NCBI RefSeq assembly: GCF_017814915.1
Contig: NZ_JAGIPZ010000012.1
Span: forward strand, 1-64,000
Direction: 5' to 3'
Length of the DNA stretch: 64,000 nucleotides
From: Herbaspirillum sp. LeCh32-8
GTDB taxonomy: Bacteria > Pseudomonadota > Gammaproteobacteria > Burkholderiales > Burkholderiaceae_D
The translations under genes and the position numbers were made by a program. Each line of letters opens with the position of its first letter. The first letter of the stretch is position 1. The notes below the pieces were generated by a model. It saw only the letters and a program-made list of their open reading frames with translations. It was not told the origin of the DNA and ran no database searches. Shown here piece by piece: positions 8,926-18,089 of this stretch.

Positions 8926-8953
8926 CTTTTGCGGACCGGAGCTCCTGACGGCT

Positions 8954-9070
8954 AACGACGCTGGGTCCCGGCCTGCGCCGGGACGACACGGAGGAGAGAA
9001 CTGGAACCTTCGGCTGTGCGAGGCCATCCCCAGCCTGTCATCCCGGCGCAAGCCGGGACCCAGTGTCGTT
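8954..9070. repeat. Inverted pair of dispersed palindromic units
   Basis: Unit one (8954-8987) starts AACGACGCTGG and has the stem GTCCCGGC/GCCGGGAC. Unit two (9037-9070) is the same 34-base unit in reverse orientation, ending in GTCGTT. The spacer is 49 bases. The arrangement is like bacterial interspersed (BIME) elements. Related copies are at 3177, 33636, 36717 and 40439. Confidence 0.75.
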
Positions 9071-9105
9071 GCACGGCCGTGGTGACACACGCCACGCCAG
9101 CAGTA

Positions 9106-10239
9106 TCAAGCCGCCAACGCCATCCCGCGCGACTTGCCCGAGCTGAGGTAACTGGCGATGGAGTCCTGCGTGACCTCGCCGACGTAGCTGCCGTCATTGT
9201 CGATCACCGGCATCCAGCTGGTGCTGTGCTTGTACATCTTGGACAGCACCACGCGCAGGTTCTCGTCTGGCGCGGCGTTCATGGTGAACGGGCGCACCTT
9301 GTCTTCGGCCACGCCCGCGTTGCCGCGCACGTCGCGGCGGGTCAGGTAGCCCACAGCCCGATTGTCGGCGTCGGTGATGGTCAGGTAGCGCGCATCCTGG
9401 TCATCCATCAGCGCCAGCGCCTGGTCGCAGGAGACGTCCGGACGCGCGGTGGCCGGGGTGGTCGCGGCTTCGCCGGCACGCACCAGCAGCAGGCGCTTCA
9501 GGGTGCTGTCCTGGCCGACGAAGGCGCCCACGAATTCGTCCTTGGGACGCGCCAGCAAGGTGTCCGGATTGTCGAACTGCACCAGCTTGCCGGCACGGAA
9601 CACGGCCACCTTGTCGCCCAGCTTGATGGCTTCGTCGATGTCGTGGCTGACCATGATGACGGTCTTGTTCAGCTGGCGTTGCATCTGGAAGAACTCGTTC
9701 TGGATCGATTCGCGGTTGATCGGGTCGACCGCGCCGAAAGGCTCGTCCATCAGCAGCACCGGTGCGTCCGCCGCCAGTGCGCGGATTACGCCGATACGCT
9801 GTTGCTGGCCGCCGGACAACTCGCGCGGATAGCGCTTGAGGAATTTCTTCGGGTCCAGCGCGACCATCGCCATCAGCTCGGTAGCGCGCTCGTGGCAACG
9901 CTTCTTGTCCCAGCCCAGCAGGCGCGGAACGATGGTGATGTTTTCCTCGATGGTCATGTTGGGGAACAGGCCGATCTGCTGGATCACGTAGCCGATATGG
10001 CGGCGCAGCTCGACCTCGTCGATGCCGGAAGTATCCTTGCCGTCCAGCAGCACGCGGCCGGAGGTCGGGCGGATCAGGCGGTTGATCATCTTCAGCGTGG
10101 TGGTCTTGCCGCAACCCGAGGGGCCGAGGAAGACGCAGATCTCGCCTTCAGCCACCTTCAGGCTGACGGAATCCACCGCCTTGACCTGGGTGCCGTCCTT
10201 TTGAGTGTAGGTCTTGCTCAGTTGGTCCAGTTCGATCAT
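9106..10239 (-). CDS. Osmoprotectant-type (glycine betaine/choline) ABC transporter ATP-binding protein with CBS domains
   Basis: A 377-residue ATPase of the ProV/OpuCA/OsmV type. Walker [10 protein letters not shown] lies near residues 36-44, followed by the signature LSGGQQQRIGV, Walker B VLLMDEPFGAVDP and the switch His in MVSHDIDEA. Two CBS domains occupy about residues 255-370; in relatives such domains sense ionic strength. It is the last gene of a four-gene unit and overlaps the upstream permease by 4 bases. Quaternary amines are the likely substrates by family, though related YehXWYZ systems have low affinity for betaine. Confidence 0.9.
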   Translation of the reverse strand: MIELDQLSKTYTQKDGTQVKAVDSVSLKVAEGEICVFLGPSGCGKTTTLKMINRLIRPTSGRVLLDGKDTSGIDEVELRRHIGYVIQQIGLFPNMTIEENITIVPRLLGWDKKRCHERATELMAMVALDPKKFLKRYPRELSGGQQQRIGVIRALAADAPVLLMDEPFGAVDPINRESIQNEFFQMQRQLNKTVIMVSHDIDEAIKLGDKVAVFRAGKLVQFDNPDTLLARPKDEFVGAFVGQDSTLKRLLLVRAGEAATTPATARPDVSCDQALALMDDQDARYLTITDADNRAVGYLTRRDVRGNAGVAEDKVRPFTMNAAPDENLRVVLSKMYKHSTSWMPVIDNDGSYVGEVTQDSIASYLSSGKSRGMALAA

Positions 10240-10886
10240 TTTTGTACTCCTTTCGGTGTCAGGATTTTCTGCAGTCGCTGCAGCAGGGTGTCGGCGATGA
10301 TCGCGAGCACGCTGATCAATACCGCGCCGACCACGAGTTTTTGCATATTGCTTTGGCTGATGGCATGCAGGATCAGCACGCCCAGGCCGCCGGCGCCGAT
10401 CACGGCGGCGATCGCCATCACGCCGATGTTCATCACCACGGCGGTGCGCACGCCGCCCAGGATCACCGGCACCGCCAGCGGCAGGTCGACCATGCGCAGT
10501 CGTTGCCAGAAGGTCATGCCGATACCGATGCCCGCCTCCTTGACGCCGGCCTCGATGTTGTCCAGCGCCAGGTAGGTGTTGCGCATGATGGGCAAGAGCG
10601 AATAGAGGAACACTGCGGTGATCGCCGGCAAGGGGCCGATGCCGGCGCCGAACTTGGAGAACATCGGGATCATCAGGCCGAACAGCGCGATGGACGGCAC
10701 CGTCAGCACCACGGTGGCCAGTCCCATCAGCGGGCCGGCCAACCAGCGCACGCGCACCACCAGGATGCCCAGCGGTACGCCGATGATGATCGCCAGGCTG
10801 ACCGCGATGCCCACCAGCTTCAGGTGCTGCAGCGTCAGCTCGAGGATGTTCTGCCAGTCGGATTGGAGGTAGTCGAAGATATTCAT
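10236..10886 (-). CDS. Osmoprotectant-type ABC transporter permease
   Basis: A 216-residue inner-membrane permease with about five to six membrane segments and the binding-protein-dependent transport motif EAGVKEAGIGIGMTFWQRLR, which contacts the ATPase. It matches the OpuCB/YehW branch in length. It overlaps the ATPase start by 4 bases (ATGA) and follows the binding-protein gene by 13 bases. A second permease is encoded upstream, so the importer is probably a permease heterodimer. Confidence 0.9.
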   Translation of the reverse strand: MNIFDYLQSDWQNILELTLQHLKLVGIAVSLAIIIGVPLGILVVRVRWLAGPLMGLATVVLTVPSIALFGLMIPMFSKFGAGIGPLPAITAVFLYSLLPIMRNTYLALDNIEAGVKEAGIGIGMTFWQRLRMVDLPLAVPVILGGVRTAVVMNIGVMAIAAVIGAGGLGVLILHAISQSNMQKLVVGAVLISVLAIIADTLLQRLQKILTPKGVQK

Positions 10887-10899
10887 GTCCCTGCCCTCC

Positions 10900-11790
10900 T
10901 CACATCAAGCCTTGTTGTTTCAGGAAATCCTCGGCCACCTTGCTGACCGGCTCCTGGTCGATGTCCACGCGCTTGTTCATCTCGGTCATCTTCTCGGTGT
11001 CGATCTTCGCGGCCAGCGCGTTGAGCTGCTCGGCCAGCTTGGGGTTCTTGTCGAGGATTTCCTTGCGCACCACCGGCGTGGCCTTGTAGGGCGGGAAGAA
11101 ATTCTTGTCATCTTCCAGCAGCTTCAGGTTGAAGCCCTTGATGCGGCCGTCCGACGCGTAGGTCAGGCCGACGAAGAGCTGGTCGTTCTTCAGCGCGGTG
11201 TAGACCAGGCCGGGGTCCATCTGCTTGATCTCGCTGCGCTTCATGCTGAAGTCATACAGCGCCTGCATCGGGCCCAGGCCGTCGGGACGCGAGGCGAACT
11301 CGTAGTCCACACCCATCAGGTGGGCCTTGTCCTCGTCCTTGTATCGCGCGGCCAGGTCGCTCAGGGTATGGATGCCATATTCCTCGGCGGTCTTCTCCGG
11401 CATGGCGAAGGCATAGGTGTTGTTGAGCGCGGATTCATTGAGCCACACCAGGTTCTTGGGCGCGTCGAGTTCTTTGACCTTGGCGTAGATCTGCTCCGGC
11501 GGCAGTTTTTCTTCCACGTGGTGGTACACGATCAGCGCGGTGCCGGTGTACTCCCAGACCATGTCGAGCTGGCCGCTTTCCAGCGCCGAGCGCATCAGCG
11601 TGGTGCCCAGCCCGTTCTTGAGATCGACCTCATAGCCCTTGGCGCGCAGGTATTGCGCGGTCAGGTCCGACAGCAGCAACTGCTCGGTGAAGTTCTTGCC
11701 GCCCACGACGATCTGCTGGGCTTGCGCCGACACGCCGGCGAACAAGCCCGCAGCCAGCGCCAGGGCATATGCGAAATATCTTGGTTTCAT
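10900..11790 (-). CDS. Osmoprotectant-type ABC transporter substrate-binding protein
   Basis: A 296-residue periplasmic protein with a cleavable signal peptide ending near residue 24 (GVSAQAQQ). The OpuAC-like domain begins VVGGKNFTEQLLLSDL and includes the hinge sequence YEFASRPDGLGPMQALYDF. These are hallmarks of the OpuCC/YehZ family that bind glycine betaine, choline or related compounds. GGAA lies near the start. It is the second gene of the four-gene importer unit. Confidence 0.9.
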   Translation of the reverse strand: MKPRYFAYALALAAGLFAGVSAQAQQIVVGGKNFTEQLLLSDLTAQYLRAKGYEVDLKNGLGTTLMRSALESGQLDMVWEYTGTALIVYHHVEEKLPPEQIYAKVKELDAPKNLVWLNESALNNTYAFAMPEKTAEEYGIHTLSDLAARYKDEDKAHLMGVDYEFASRPDGLGPMQALYDFSMKRSEIKQMDPGLVYTALKNDQLFVGLTYASDGRIKGFNLKLLEDDKNFFPPYKATPVVRKEILDKNPKLAEQLNALAAKIDTEKMTEMNKRVDIDQEPVSKVAEDFLKQQGLM

Positions 11791-11892
11791 GATGATTCCT
11801 CTCTGCCGCTTGGCCGCATCGTGTGCGGCCCGCAGCCATTCTTTTTGATGAAAAGGAGGGATGGGCGGCGCCGTTGCCGCCCGCGCATGCCC

Positions 11893-12606
11893 TCAGGCGC
11901 GCAATCCGCGGCGGGCCAGGTAGATGCCCGAGAGCGTCGTCACCAGCGCATCCAGCACCAGCGCCAGCAGCGCCGTGGCGGCCGCGCCCAGCAGCAGCTG
12001 GCCGTGGTTGTTCAGGTAGATGCCGGGGAAGATCAGGCCGCCCAGGCTCTCGCCGCCGATCAGCATCGACAGCGGCGCGGTGCCGACGTTAATCGCCAGC
12101 GCGGTGCGCACGCCGCCGCCGATGATGGGCAGCGCATTGGGCAGTTCAACCTTGAACAGGATCTGGTGCGGCTTCATGCCGATGCCGCGCGCCGCTTCCT
12201 TCATGGAGGCCGGCACGTTCTTCAGGCCTTCGTAGGTATTGCGCACGATGGGCAGCAGCGAAGCCAGCCACAGCGCCAGGATGGTCGGCCAGTTGCCGAT
12301 GCCGAAGAAGGCCAGCGCCAGTGCCAGCACCGCGATCGACGGAATGGTGTTGCCGATGTTGAAGAACTGGATGAAGGTCTCGGCGGTGCGCTGGGCCGAG
12401 GGCCGCGAGAGCGCAATGCCGGCCGGGATGCCGGCGGCCAGCGCCAGCGCCATCGAACAGAACACCAGTTCGAGATGCTTGCCGGTGTAGTACACCAGGT
12501 CGTCCCTGTATTGCCGGATGACGTCGGGACCGATCCACCAGACCAATCCCGCGATGACCAGCGCGAAACCTAACGCGCCGGCGAAGACGTGACGAACACG
12601 TGTCAT
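11893..12606 (-). CDS. Osmoprotectant-type ABC transporter permease, first gene of the unit
   Basis: A 237-residue permease. The start at 12606 is chosen for the AGGGGG site just upstream. Membrane segments flank the motif NVPASMKEAARGIGMKPHQ, which docks on the ATPase. It is the most upstream gene of the permease/binding-protein/permease/ATPase unit running leftward to 9106. The 102-base gap to the binding-protein gene has no clear terminator. Confidence 0.88.
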   Translation of the reverse strand: MTRVRHVFAGALGFALVIAGLVWWIGPDVIRQYRDDLVYYTGKHLELVFCSMALALAAGIPAGIALSRPSAQRTAETFIQFFNIGNTIPSIAVLALALAFFGIGNWPTILALWLASLLPIVRNTYEGLKNVPASMKEAARGIGMKPHQILFKVELPNALPIIGGGVRTALAINVGTAPLSMLIGGESLGGLIFPGIYLNNHGQLLLGAAATALLALVLDALVTTLSGIYLARRGLRA

Positions 12607-13087
12607 GTTACCCCCTGTTGGTATAGCCGGCACGACATGACGCCGCGACGACGGGTTATTGAATTGAGTTGTAATTGGTTCGCTTGCCCTTCGAGGGCGA
12701 ATCATTTGGATGCGAACCGAAAGCTGCCGGGCAGCGATGAAACCGAAGAAAGCTTCGGCAATGGTGCATACCGGACAGGGATGGGATGTCGTGGAGACGA
12801 TCGCGCTGCCAGCCGGAAATTTTGGACAACCCGCTAACGGGTCTGGAACTGCTGAGAGTCGTTGTTGAACAAGTTATGTCGCGAAGACAAACGATAGTTT
12901 AACGCAATCGCTTAAGACAGTCCAGCAATGTTAAAAAATGAATCCATAACCTGCAGATCTTAAGACCGAGTTTTAGTTCCAAAAAACAATGAAAATGATA
13001 CAAAACAATCAACAAATTACCATTTCAGATCCGCCGCAATCCCTTGCTCAGCAAGGCATTTCCCAAACGTGTCCAAGCGGCAAGACG
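12607..13087. other. Noncoding stretch upstream of the osmoprotectant-type transporter
   Basis: No convincing gene. It should hold the promoter of the leftward ABC operon; an AT-rich segment (12890-13020) is the best candidate area, but no clear -35/-10 pair stands out. A short hairpin ACCCG-CTAA-CGGGT lies near 12830-12844. A 60-codon frame at 12989-13171 runs through the terminator at 13088 and is not credible. Confidence 0.5.
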
Positions 13088-13120
13088 AAAAAAACGCCGG
13101 CTCCATTGCTGGAACCGGCG
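13088..13120 (-). terminator. Terminator of the DUF4197 gene
   Basis: On the minus strand, an interrupted stem CGCCGG/CCGGCG (13095-13120) with an inner TCC/GGA pairing precedes a run of seven T. It lies 92 bases past the stop of the DUF4197 gene. Confidence 0.8.
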
Positions 13121-13211
13121 CCTCCGATCGCACCGTGCGGAAGGCGCGGATATTGCCGCGCGTATGCCTGAATCTTCCTTGGGTAGTCCTTGGATCGTTC
13201 CTAAATCACGC

Positions 13212-13910
13212 TCATTTGATGGCGCCGAACACCTTGCCGATGATGGCGCTGCCGCTGCCCACCGGATCCTTGCGGATGGCTTTTTCCTCCTCACCGATCA
13301 TCAGGAACAAGCCATCCAGCGCGCGCTGGGTGACATAGCCTTCGACCGTGCTCTGGTCGCCCGACACCAGGCCGGTCTTGGCGACCTGGCCCATGGTGGC
13401 GTTGTAGCGCGCCGAGAGGCCGTTCTTGTCGGTGATCTGCTTGACGATGGGCAGGAACTTGGCCGCCAGCTCACCCGAGGTCTTCTGGCGGAAGAAGTCG
13501 GTCACCGAGGTGTCGCCGCCGGAGAGGATGTTCTTGGCGTCGCTCACCGACATCGACTTCACCGCGTTGACCAGGAGCGGCTTGGCCATCGGCACGGCGG
13601 CCTCGGCGGCGTGGTTCATGTCCACTACCAGATTGTCGACCTTGTCGCCCTGCCCGGTCATGCGGATGATCGGCATGGCCTGCTCCAGCGCACCGGGCAG
13701 CTTGATCTTGACCTTGTCGTTGTTGAGGAAGCCGTTCTGCTGGCCCAGCTTGGCCACGACGGTATTGGCGCCCTTCTCCAGCGCCGCCTTCAGGCCGCTG
13801 GTGGCGTCCTGGTTGCTGATGTCGGCGAGGGAAAAGGCGAAGGCGGAACAGCTCGCCAGCATGAGCGCGCCCAGCGTGAGGCGGCGCAGCGGGGAAGAAA
13901 TCTTGGACAT
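13212..13910 (-). CDS. DUF4197 domain-containing periplasmic protein
   Basis: A 232-residue protein. The start at 13910 has GGAG upstream. It opens with a signal peptide (LTLGALMLASCSAFAFSLA), and the rest matches DUF4197: SGLKAALEKGANTVVAKLG, IKLPGALEQAMPIIR, SGGDTSVTDFFRQKTS and the C-terminal ALDGLFLMIGEEEKAIRKD. The family is widespread in proteobacteria but has no assigned activity. The Cys in the signal region lacks a clear lipobox spacing, so export as a soluble protein is more likely. It is transcribed alone, with its own terminator. Confidence 0.88.
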   Translation of the reverse strand: MSKISSPLRRLTLGALMLASCSAFAFSLADISNQDATSGLKAALEKGANTVVAKLGQQNGFLNNDKVKIKLPGALEQAMPIIRMTGQGDKVDNLVVDMNHAAEAAVPMAKPLLVNAVKSMSVSDAKNILSGGDTSVTDFFRQKTSGELAAKFLPIVKQITDKNGLSARYNATMGQVAKTGLVSGDQSTVEGYVTQRALDGLFLMIGEEEKAIRKDPVGSGSAIIGKVFGAIK

Positions 13911-14034
13911 GGAAAACTCCGGTCGATGAAGAAACGGCGTCGCAAACCATGCGACGCCGCTGCGATGATACCGGGCTTGGACGTTGCCGGCCAAGTCCGG
14001 TTCAAGGTCGCCGGAATCGGCCTGATTGATTGGC

Positions 14035-15417
14035 CTACTTGCCTTGCGAGAGTTCGAGGCCGGCGTTGCGCGGCAGCCTGCCGCTAATCGGCACCGAAGC
14101 GATCGAGAACAGGCCGATCACCAGGAAGGCCGGCCAGAAGTCGGCTTCGACAATGGTGGCGTGGCCCTGCACATAGCTCGACGCCTGCAGCACCAGGCCG
14201 GCGATGGTCACGCCCATACCCAGCGAGAGCTGCTGGATCACGCTGGCCAAGCTGGTGACGCGGCCGGCGTCGCGGGCGTCGATATCGGCGTAGGCGATGG
14301 AATTGAGGCAGGTGAACTGCAGCGCCGGGAACACGCCGCCCATCAGCACGATCAGCGCGATCAGCAGGTAAGGCATGTTGATGCTGAACACGCCATACGC
14401 CGCCAGCGCGATACCGGCGAACACCGCATTGACCATCAGCACCGTGCGAAAACCGTAGCGGCGCAGCACGCGGGTGGCGATCAGCTTCATGAACAGTGAG
14501 CCGAAGGCCGAGGCGCACGTGATCATGCCGGCCTGGAAGGCGGTCATGCCCAGGCCTTCCTGCAAGGCCAGCGGCAGCAGGAACGGCACCGCGCCCAGGC
14601 CGATGCGAAACATCGAGCCGCCCACCACGCTGGCATGCAGCGTGGGAATGCGCAGCAGGCGAAAGTCCAGCAGCGGGAAGGCGATCTGGGTCGAATGGCG
14701 GTAGTACATCGCCAGTGCGATGACGCCGATGCCGCACATGGCGATCGGCGTGGCGCCGTCGACCAGGTGATTGCCGAACAGCGACAGGCCCAGCATGATC
14801 ATGGACGCCCCCACCGAGGTCAGCACGAAGCCCTTCACGTCCAGCGGCGCCGGATCGTCTTCGGTGAAATTCTGGATGTAGCGGCCGGCCAGGTAGAGGC
14901 CGAGGAAGCAGAACGGGATGTTGATCAGGAACACCCAGCGCCAGTGGAAGTAGGTGGTGATGAAGCCGCCCAGCAGCGGGCCGACCACCGGCCCCAGCAA
15001 CGCGGGCAGCGTCAGGTAGCTGACCGCCTTGACCAGCTCGGACTTGTCGACCGAACGCGCGATGATCACGCGCCCCACCGGCACCATCATGGCGCCGCCG
15101 ATGCCCTGCAGGAAACGCGCCGCCACGAAGGTCACCAGCGAGCCCGACACCGCGCACAGCAGCGATCCGCCCATGAACACGATCATGGCCGCGCGAAACA
15201 CCTTGCGCGCGCCCAGCTTGTCGGCCATCCACCCCGAGATCGGGATGAACACGCCCAGCGCCGCGACATACGCGGTGATGGCGAGTTTCAGGGTGACCGG
15301 GTCTTGATTGAGGTCGCGCGAAAGCGCGGGAAGCGCGGTGGCCAGCACCGTGGCGTCCATGTTCTCCATGAACAGGGAACAGCCCACGATCAGCGGAATG
15401 AGCAGCGAAGGTCGCAC
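14035..15417 (-). CDS. MFS drug-efflux transporter, DHA2/EmrB type
   Basis: A 460-residue inner-membrane transporter with a predicted 13-14 hydrophobic helices. The DHA2 motif MDATVLATALPALSRDL lies in helix 1 and the MFS loop motif GWMADKLGARKVFRAA in the 2-3 loop. The helix 5 antiporter motif appears as PALLGPVVGPLLGGFI. Members expel amphiphilic drugs by proton antiport. No membrane-fusion partner gene lies beside it. An AraC-family gene follows upstream on the same strand, 149 bases away, and might regulate it. Confidence 0.9.
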   Translation of the reverse strand: MRPSLLIPLIVGCSLFMENMDATVLATALPALSRDLNQDPVTLKLAITAYVAALGVFIPISGWMADKLGARKVFRAAMIVFMGGSLLCAVSGSLVTFVAARFLQGIGGAMMVPVGRVIIARSVDKSELVKAVSYLTLPALLGPVVGPLLGGFITTYFHWRWVFLINIPFCFLGLYLAGRYIQNFTEDDPAPLDVKGFVLTSVGASMIMLGLSLFGNHLVDGATPIAMCGIGVIALAMYYRHSTQIAFPLLDFRLLRIPTLHASVVGGSMFRIGLGAVPFLLPLALQEGLGMTAFQAGMITCASAFGSLFMKLIATRVLRRYGFRTVLMVNAVFAGIALAAYGVFSINMPYLLIALIVLMGGVFPALQFTCLNSIAYADIDARDAGRVTSLASVIQQLSLGMGVTIAGLVLQASSYVQGHATIVEADFWPAFLVIGLFSIASVPISGRLPRNAGLELSQGK

Positions 15418-15566
15418 GATTGCAACGGGATGTAGTGGATTTGGCGTGGAGGTCTGCGCCTCCGATGAGCGTCACAGTTTACACCAGTTGACCTTTCCTT
15501 GCGGGAAGGCCGCCGCTTGCCGCGGCGAATCGGGCCTGCGGCGTGGCGCACGCGCATCGCTCATGT

Positions 15567-16358
15567 TCACGGCGCGGGAATTTCATCGTTCCGGAAGAAG
15601 CGGCTGGGAACGCTGCCGAAATGCTTGCGAAACATCGCCGCGAAAGCGCTCTGGCTGGTATAGCCGTGGGCCAGCGCGACATCGATCACCTTGTCGCCGC
15701 GCGCCAACTGCTCCAGCGCCAGCAGCAGCCGCGCCTGCTGACGCCAGTGTCCGAAACGCATGCCGGTGCCGGCCTGAAAGCGCCGGTGGAAGGTGCGGGT
15801 GGCGATCGCCAGGCGCTGCGCCAGCTGCTCCACCGTGACCAGTTGGTCTGGCTCGCGCATCAGGTCTTCGCAGATCCCGCGCAGGCCTGCCTCCGCCGGC
15901 AACGGCAGGTACAGCGGCAACACCGGCACCGTACGCAGCTCCAGCACCAGCAGGCGCAGCAGGTGCCAGGCGCGTGAGTCAGGCTCCAGCTGCGCGCCCA
16001 GCCCCAGGCCGACGGCCGAGACGATCAGCTCGCGCAGCAGCGGCGGAATGTCCAGCACGCAGCTTTGCTGCGGCAGATTGGGCAACTCGGGGGTATTGAT
16101 GAAGACGGTGCGCATCTTGACGTCGCCGCGCATGCGCACCTGGTGCTCGACCTCCGGCTGCAGCCAGACGCCGCGGGTGGGCGGCACCACCCAGCGGCCG
16201 TCGGCAGTCTCCACGCACAACACGCCCTCGATGGCGTACAGCAGCTGGGCGTGCGGGTGGCGGTGCGGCGCGATCACGTGGCCATGCGGATAGTCGATGG
16301 CCAGGGCGCCGCAAGGAGCATTGGCGGCGATCAGGTCCTGGTAGTGGTCGGTGTCCAC
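15567..16358 (-). CDS. AraC-family transcriptional regulator with an N-terminal cupin domain
   Basis: A 263-residue regulator. The N-terminal cupin (HGHVIAPHRHPHAQLLYAIE, residues 25-44) is the likely effector domain. The C-terminal double helix-turn-helix includes VTVEQLAQRLAIATRTFHRR and VIDVALAHGYTSQSAFAAMF. It is divergent from the EamA exporter gene across 149 bases, the classic position for a local regulator of that exporter. It also lies upstream of the DHA2 pump gene. The inducer is unknown. Confidence 0.88.
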   Translation of the reverse strand: MDTDHYQDLIAANAPCGALAIDYPHGHVIAPHRHPHAQLLYAIEGVLCVETADGRWVVPPTRGVWLQPEVEHQVRMRGDVKMRTVFINTPELPNLPQQSCVLDIPPLLRELIVSAVGLGLGAQLEPDSRAWHLLRLLVLELRTVPVLPLYLPLPAEAGLRGICEDLMREPDQLVTVEQLAQRLAIATRTFHRRFQAGTGMRFGHWRQQARLLLALEQLARGDKVIDVALAHGYTSQSAFAAMFRKHFGSVPSRFFRNDEIPAP

Positions 16359-16507
16359 GTGAATGGTAATGTCACTTTCAAGATAAGAATCGGCATCTTA
16401 GCACGCGAAGGACTCCCCAAAGACGGGCAGGATGAGATCCGATGGCGCATGCCCCGAGCCGCGCCATCGCCCTCATCCACTGTTCTCAACGCTCTTTATT
16501 CAATGCC

Positions 16508-17422
16508 ATGCCACTGACCTCTTATTTCTACCCCTTCCTCGCCATCGTGCTGTGGGCCGGCAACGTCATCGTCTCCAAGCTGGCCGCCTCGGCCATCTCG
16601 CCGGTGGCCATCACCTTCTATCGCCTGATCCTGCTGCTGGCGCTGATGAGCCCCTTCGTGCTCAAGCCGCTGTGGAACAACCGCGCGCTGATCCGCCGCC
16701 ACTGGTGGAAGCTGGCGCTGTCGGGCCTGCTCGCGATGGCGTTTTTCCAGAGCCTGTCGTACCGCGCCGCTGAAAGCACCACCGCCACCAACATGGCCAT
16801 CGTCACCGCGCTGATCCCGCTCCTGACGGCCCTGCTCTCGGTGCTGGTGCTGGGGGAGGCGGTGACGCTGGGCATGGCCGCGGGCGGCGTGCTGTCGTTT
16901 GCCGGCCTGCTGTACCTGGTCGGGCAAGGCGACATCGCGCAAGCGCTGCGCGGCGGCGTGCATATCGGCGACGCGCTGATGCTGCTAGCGGCGCTGTCGT
17001 ACTCGCTCTATGGCGTGCTGCTGAAGCACTGGAAGCTGACCGTGCCGGCCTGGCAGGCGATTTACGTGCAGGCCATCGCGGGCCTGGCATTCATGCTGCC
17101 GCAGTTCCTGCTGCTGCCGGCCGGCGCCGCGGCGCTGGATGCGCGCACGCTGCCGCTGATCGGCTACTCCGGCATCGGCTCGTCAATCCTGCTGTCTTAC
17201 CTGTGGATCGAAGGCGTGAAGCGCCTGGGCCCCAGCCGCTGCAGCATCTTCATCAACCTGCTGCCGGTGATGACGGCGGGTTGCGCCATCGTCTGGCTGA
17301 ACGAGCAAATGCATGCTTACCACCTCATCGGTGGCGGCGTCAGCCTGGCCGGGGTACTCTTGACGCAGATGGTGCAAAAGCCGCTGTTTGGCGCGCGCCA
17401 CCTGCCGGCCGGGCGCACCTGA
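16508..17422 (+). CDS. EamA/DMT-family transporter
   Basis: A 304-residue membrane protein with ten predicted helices in two EamA repeats (first YFYPFLAIVLWAGNVIVSKL; second from about residue 150, HIGDALMLLAALSYSLYGVL). The final GGGVSLAGVLLTQM is typical. Such proteins commonly export amino acids or metabolites. The start at 16508 begins the first helix; a longer frame from 16442 lacks a good ribosome site. It probably responds to the divergent AraC regulator. Confidence 0.88.
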   Translation: MPLTSYFYPFLAIVLWAGNVIVSKLAASAISPVAITFYRLILLLALMSPFVLKPLWNNRALIRRHWWKLALSGLLAMAFFQSLSYRAAESTTATNMAIVTALIPLLTALLSVLVLGEAVTLGMAAGGVLSFAGLLYLVGQGDIAQALRGGVHIGDALMLLAALSYSLYGVLLKHWKLTVPAWQAIYVQAIAGLAFMLPQFLLLPAGAAALDARTLPLIGYSGIGSSILLSYLWIEGVKRLGPSRCSIFINLLPVMTAGCAIVWLNEQMHAYHLIGGGVSLAGVLLTQMVQKPLFGARHLPAGRT

Positions 17423-17485
17423 CGGAACCTGTCAGGCGCATTGCGGCTCTGAAGGCTGTTTCTTTTTATCGACCACGGAGTCCGG

Positions 17486-17890
17486 ATGACCCACGACACA
17501 CACAGCAAAACCCTCGGCTACCTGCTCTGGATCTTCGGATTCACCGGCGCGCACCGCTTCTACTACGGCAAACCGGTGACCGGCACCATCTGGTTCTTCA
17601 CGCTGGGCCTGCTGGGCATCGGCTGGATCATCGACCTGTTCCTGATCCCGTCGATGGATCGCGAGGCTGACCGACGCTTCGTCGGCGGCGACGCCAACTA
17701 CTCGGTGGCCTGGCTGCTGCTGACCTTCCTCGGCCTGTTCGGCGCGCACCGCATGTACATCGGCAAGTGGATCAGCGGCGTGATCTACCTGCTCACCGGC
17801 GGCCTGTTCCTGCTGGGCGTGCTGTACGACTTCTGGACGCTCAACGCGCAGATTTCCGAGCGCAACCACGGCCGCGGCCAGGCGGCCTGA
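17486..17890 (+). CDS. Small membrane protein with two TM2 domains in tandem
   Basis: A 134-residue protein with four membrane segments arranged as two copies of the TM2 domain. Copy one (residues 8-55) carries FGFTGAHRFYYGKPVTG and GWIIDLFLI; copy two (75-122) carries LGLFGAHRMYIGKWISG and GVLYDFWTL. Each copy has the GAHRxYxGK turn and an Asp at the end of the second helix. TM2 proteins lack a settled molecular role. CGGAG lies upstream of the ATG. It sits 63 bases after the EamA gene. Confidence 0.88.
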   Translation: MTHDTHSKTLGYLLWIFGFTGAHRFYYGKPVTGTIWFFTLGLLGIGWIIDLFLIPSMDREADRRFVGGDANYSVAWLLLTFLGLFGAHRMYIGKWISGVIYLLTGGLFLLGVLYDFWTLNAQISERNHGRGQAA

Positions 17891-17902
17891 TCCGGCGCGC
17901 AT

Positions 17903-17933
17903 AAAAAAAGCCCGCATCCTTTCGGATGCGGGC
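17903..17933 (-). terminator. Leftward terminator of the ligase unit
   Basis: Perfect 10-bp stem GCCCGCATCC/GGATGCGGGC with a 4-base loop. The T-tract lies on the minus strand (seven A at 17903-17909), so it stops leftward transcripts from the ligase gene; the plus side has no T-run. The 156 bases between it and the ligase stop hold no recognisable gene. Confidence 0.85.
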
Positions 17934-18089
17934 ACCCCACTCCATTGCTACAACTGCTGCGTCGCCTGTCCCCCACGAGTACAGCAATCTGCGACAAGCG
18001 ACGAGTAGAAGTATGCTTGTACCGAACTCGTCTGGGTATAAGAAAAGTCTCGAATTAATTCGATTTTTCTCAGCTTTTCCTGACCGCGC

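Noticed and set aside
12989..13171. A 60-codon frame between the ABC unit and the DUF4197 gene
   Set aside because: It crosses a clear terminator hairpin and has no recognisable domain.
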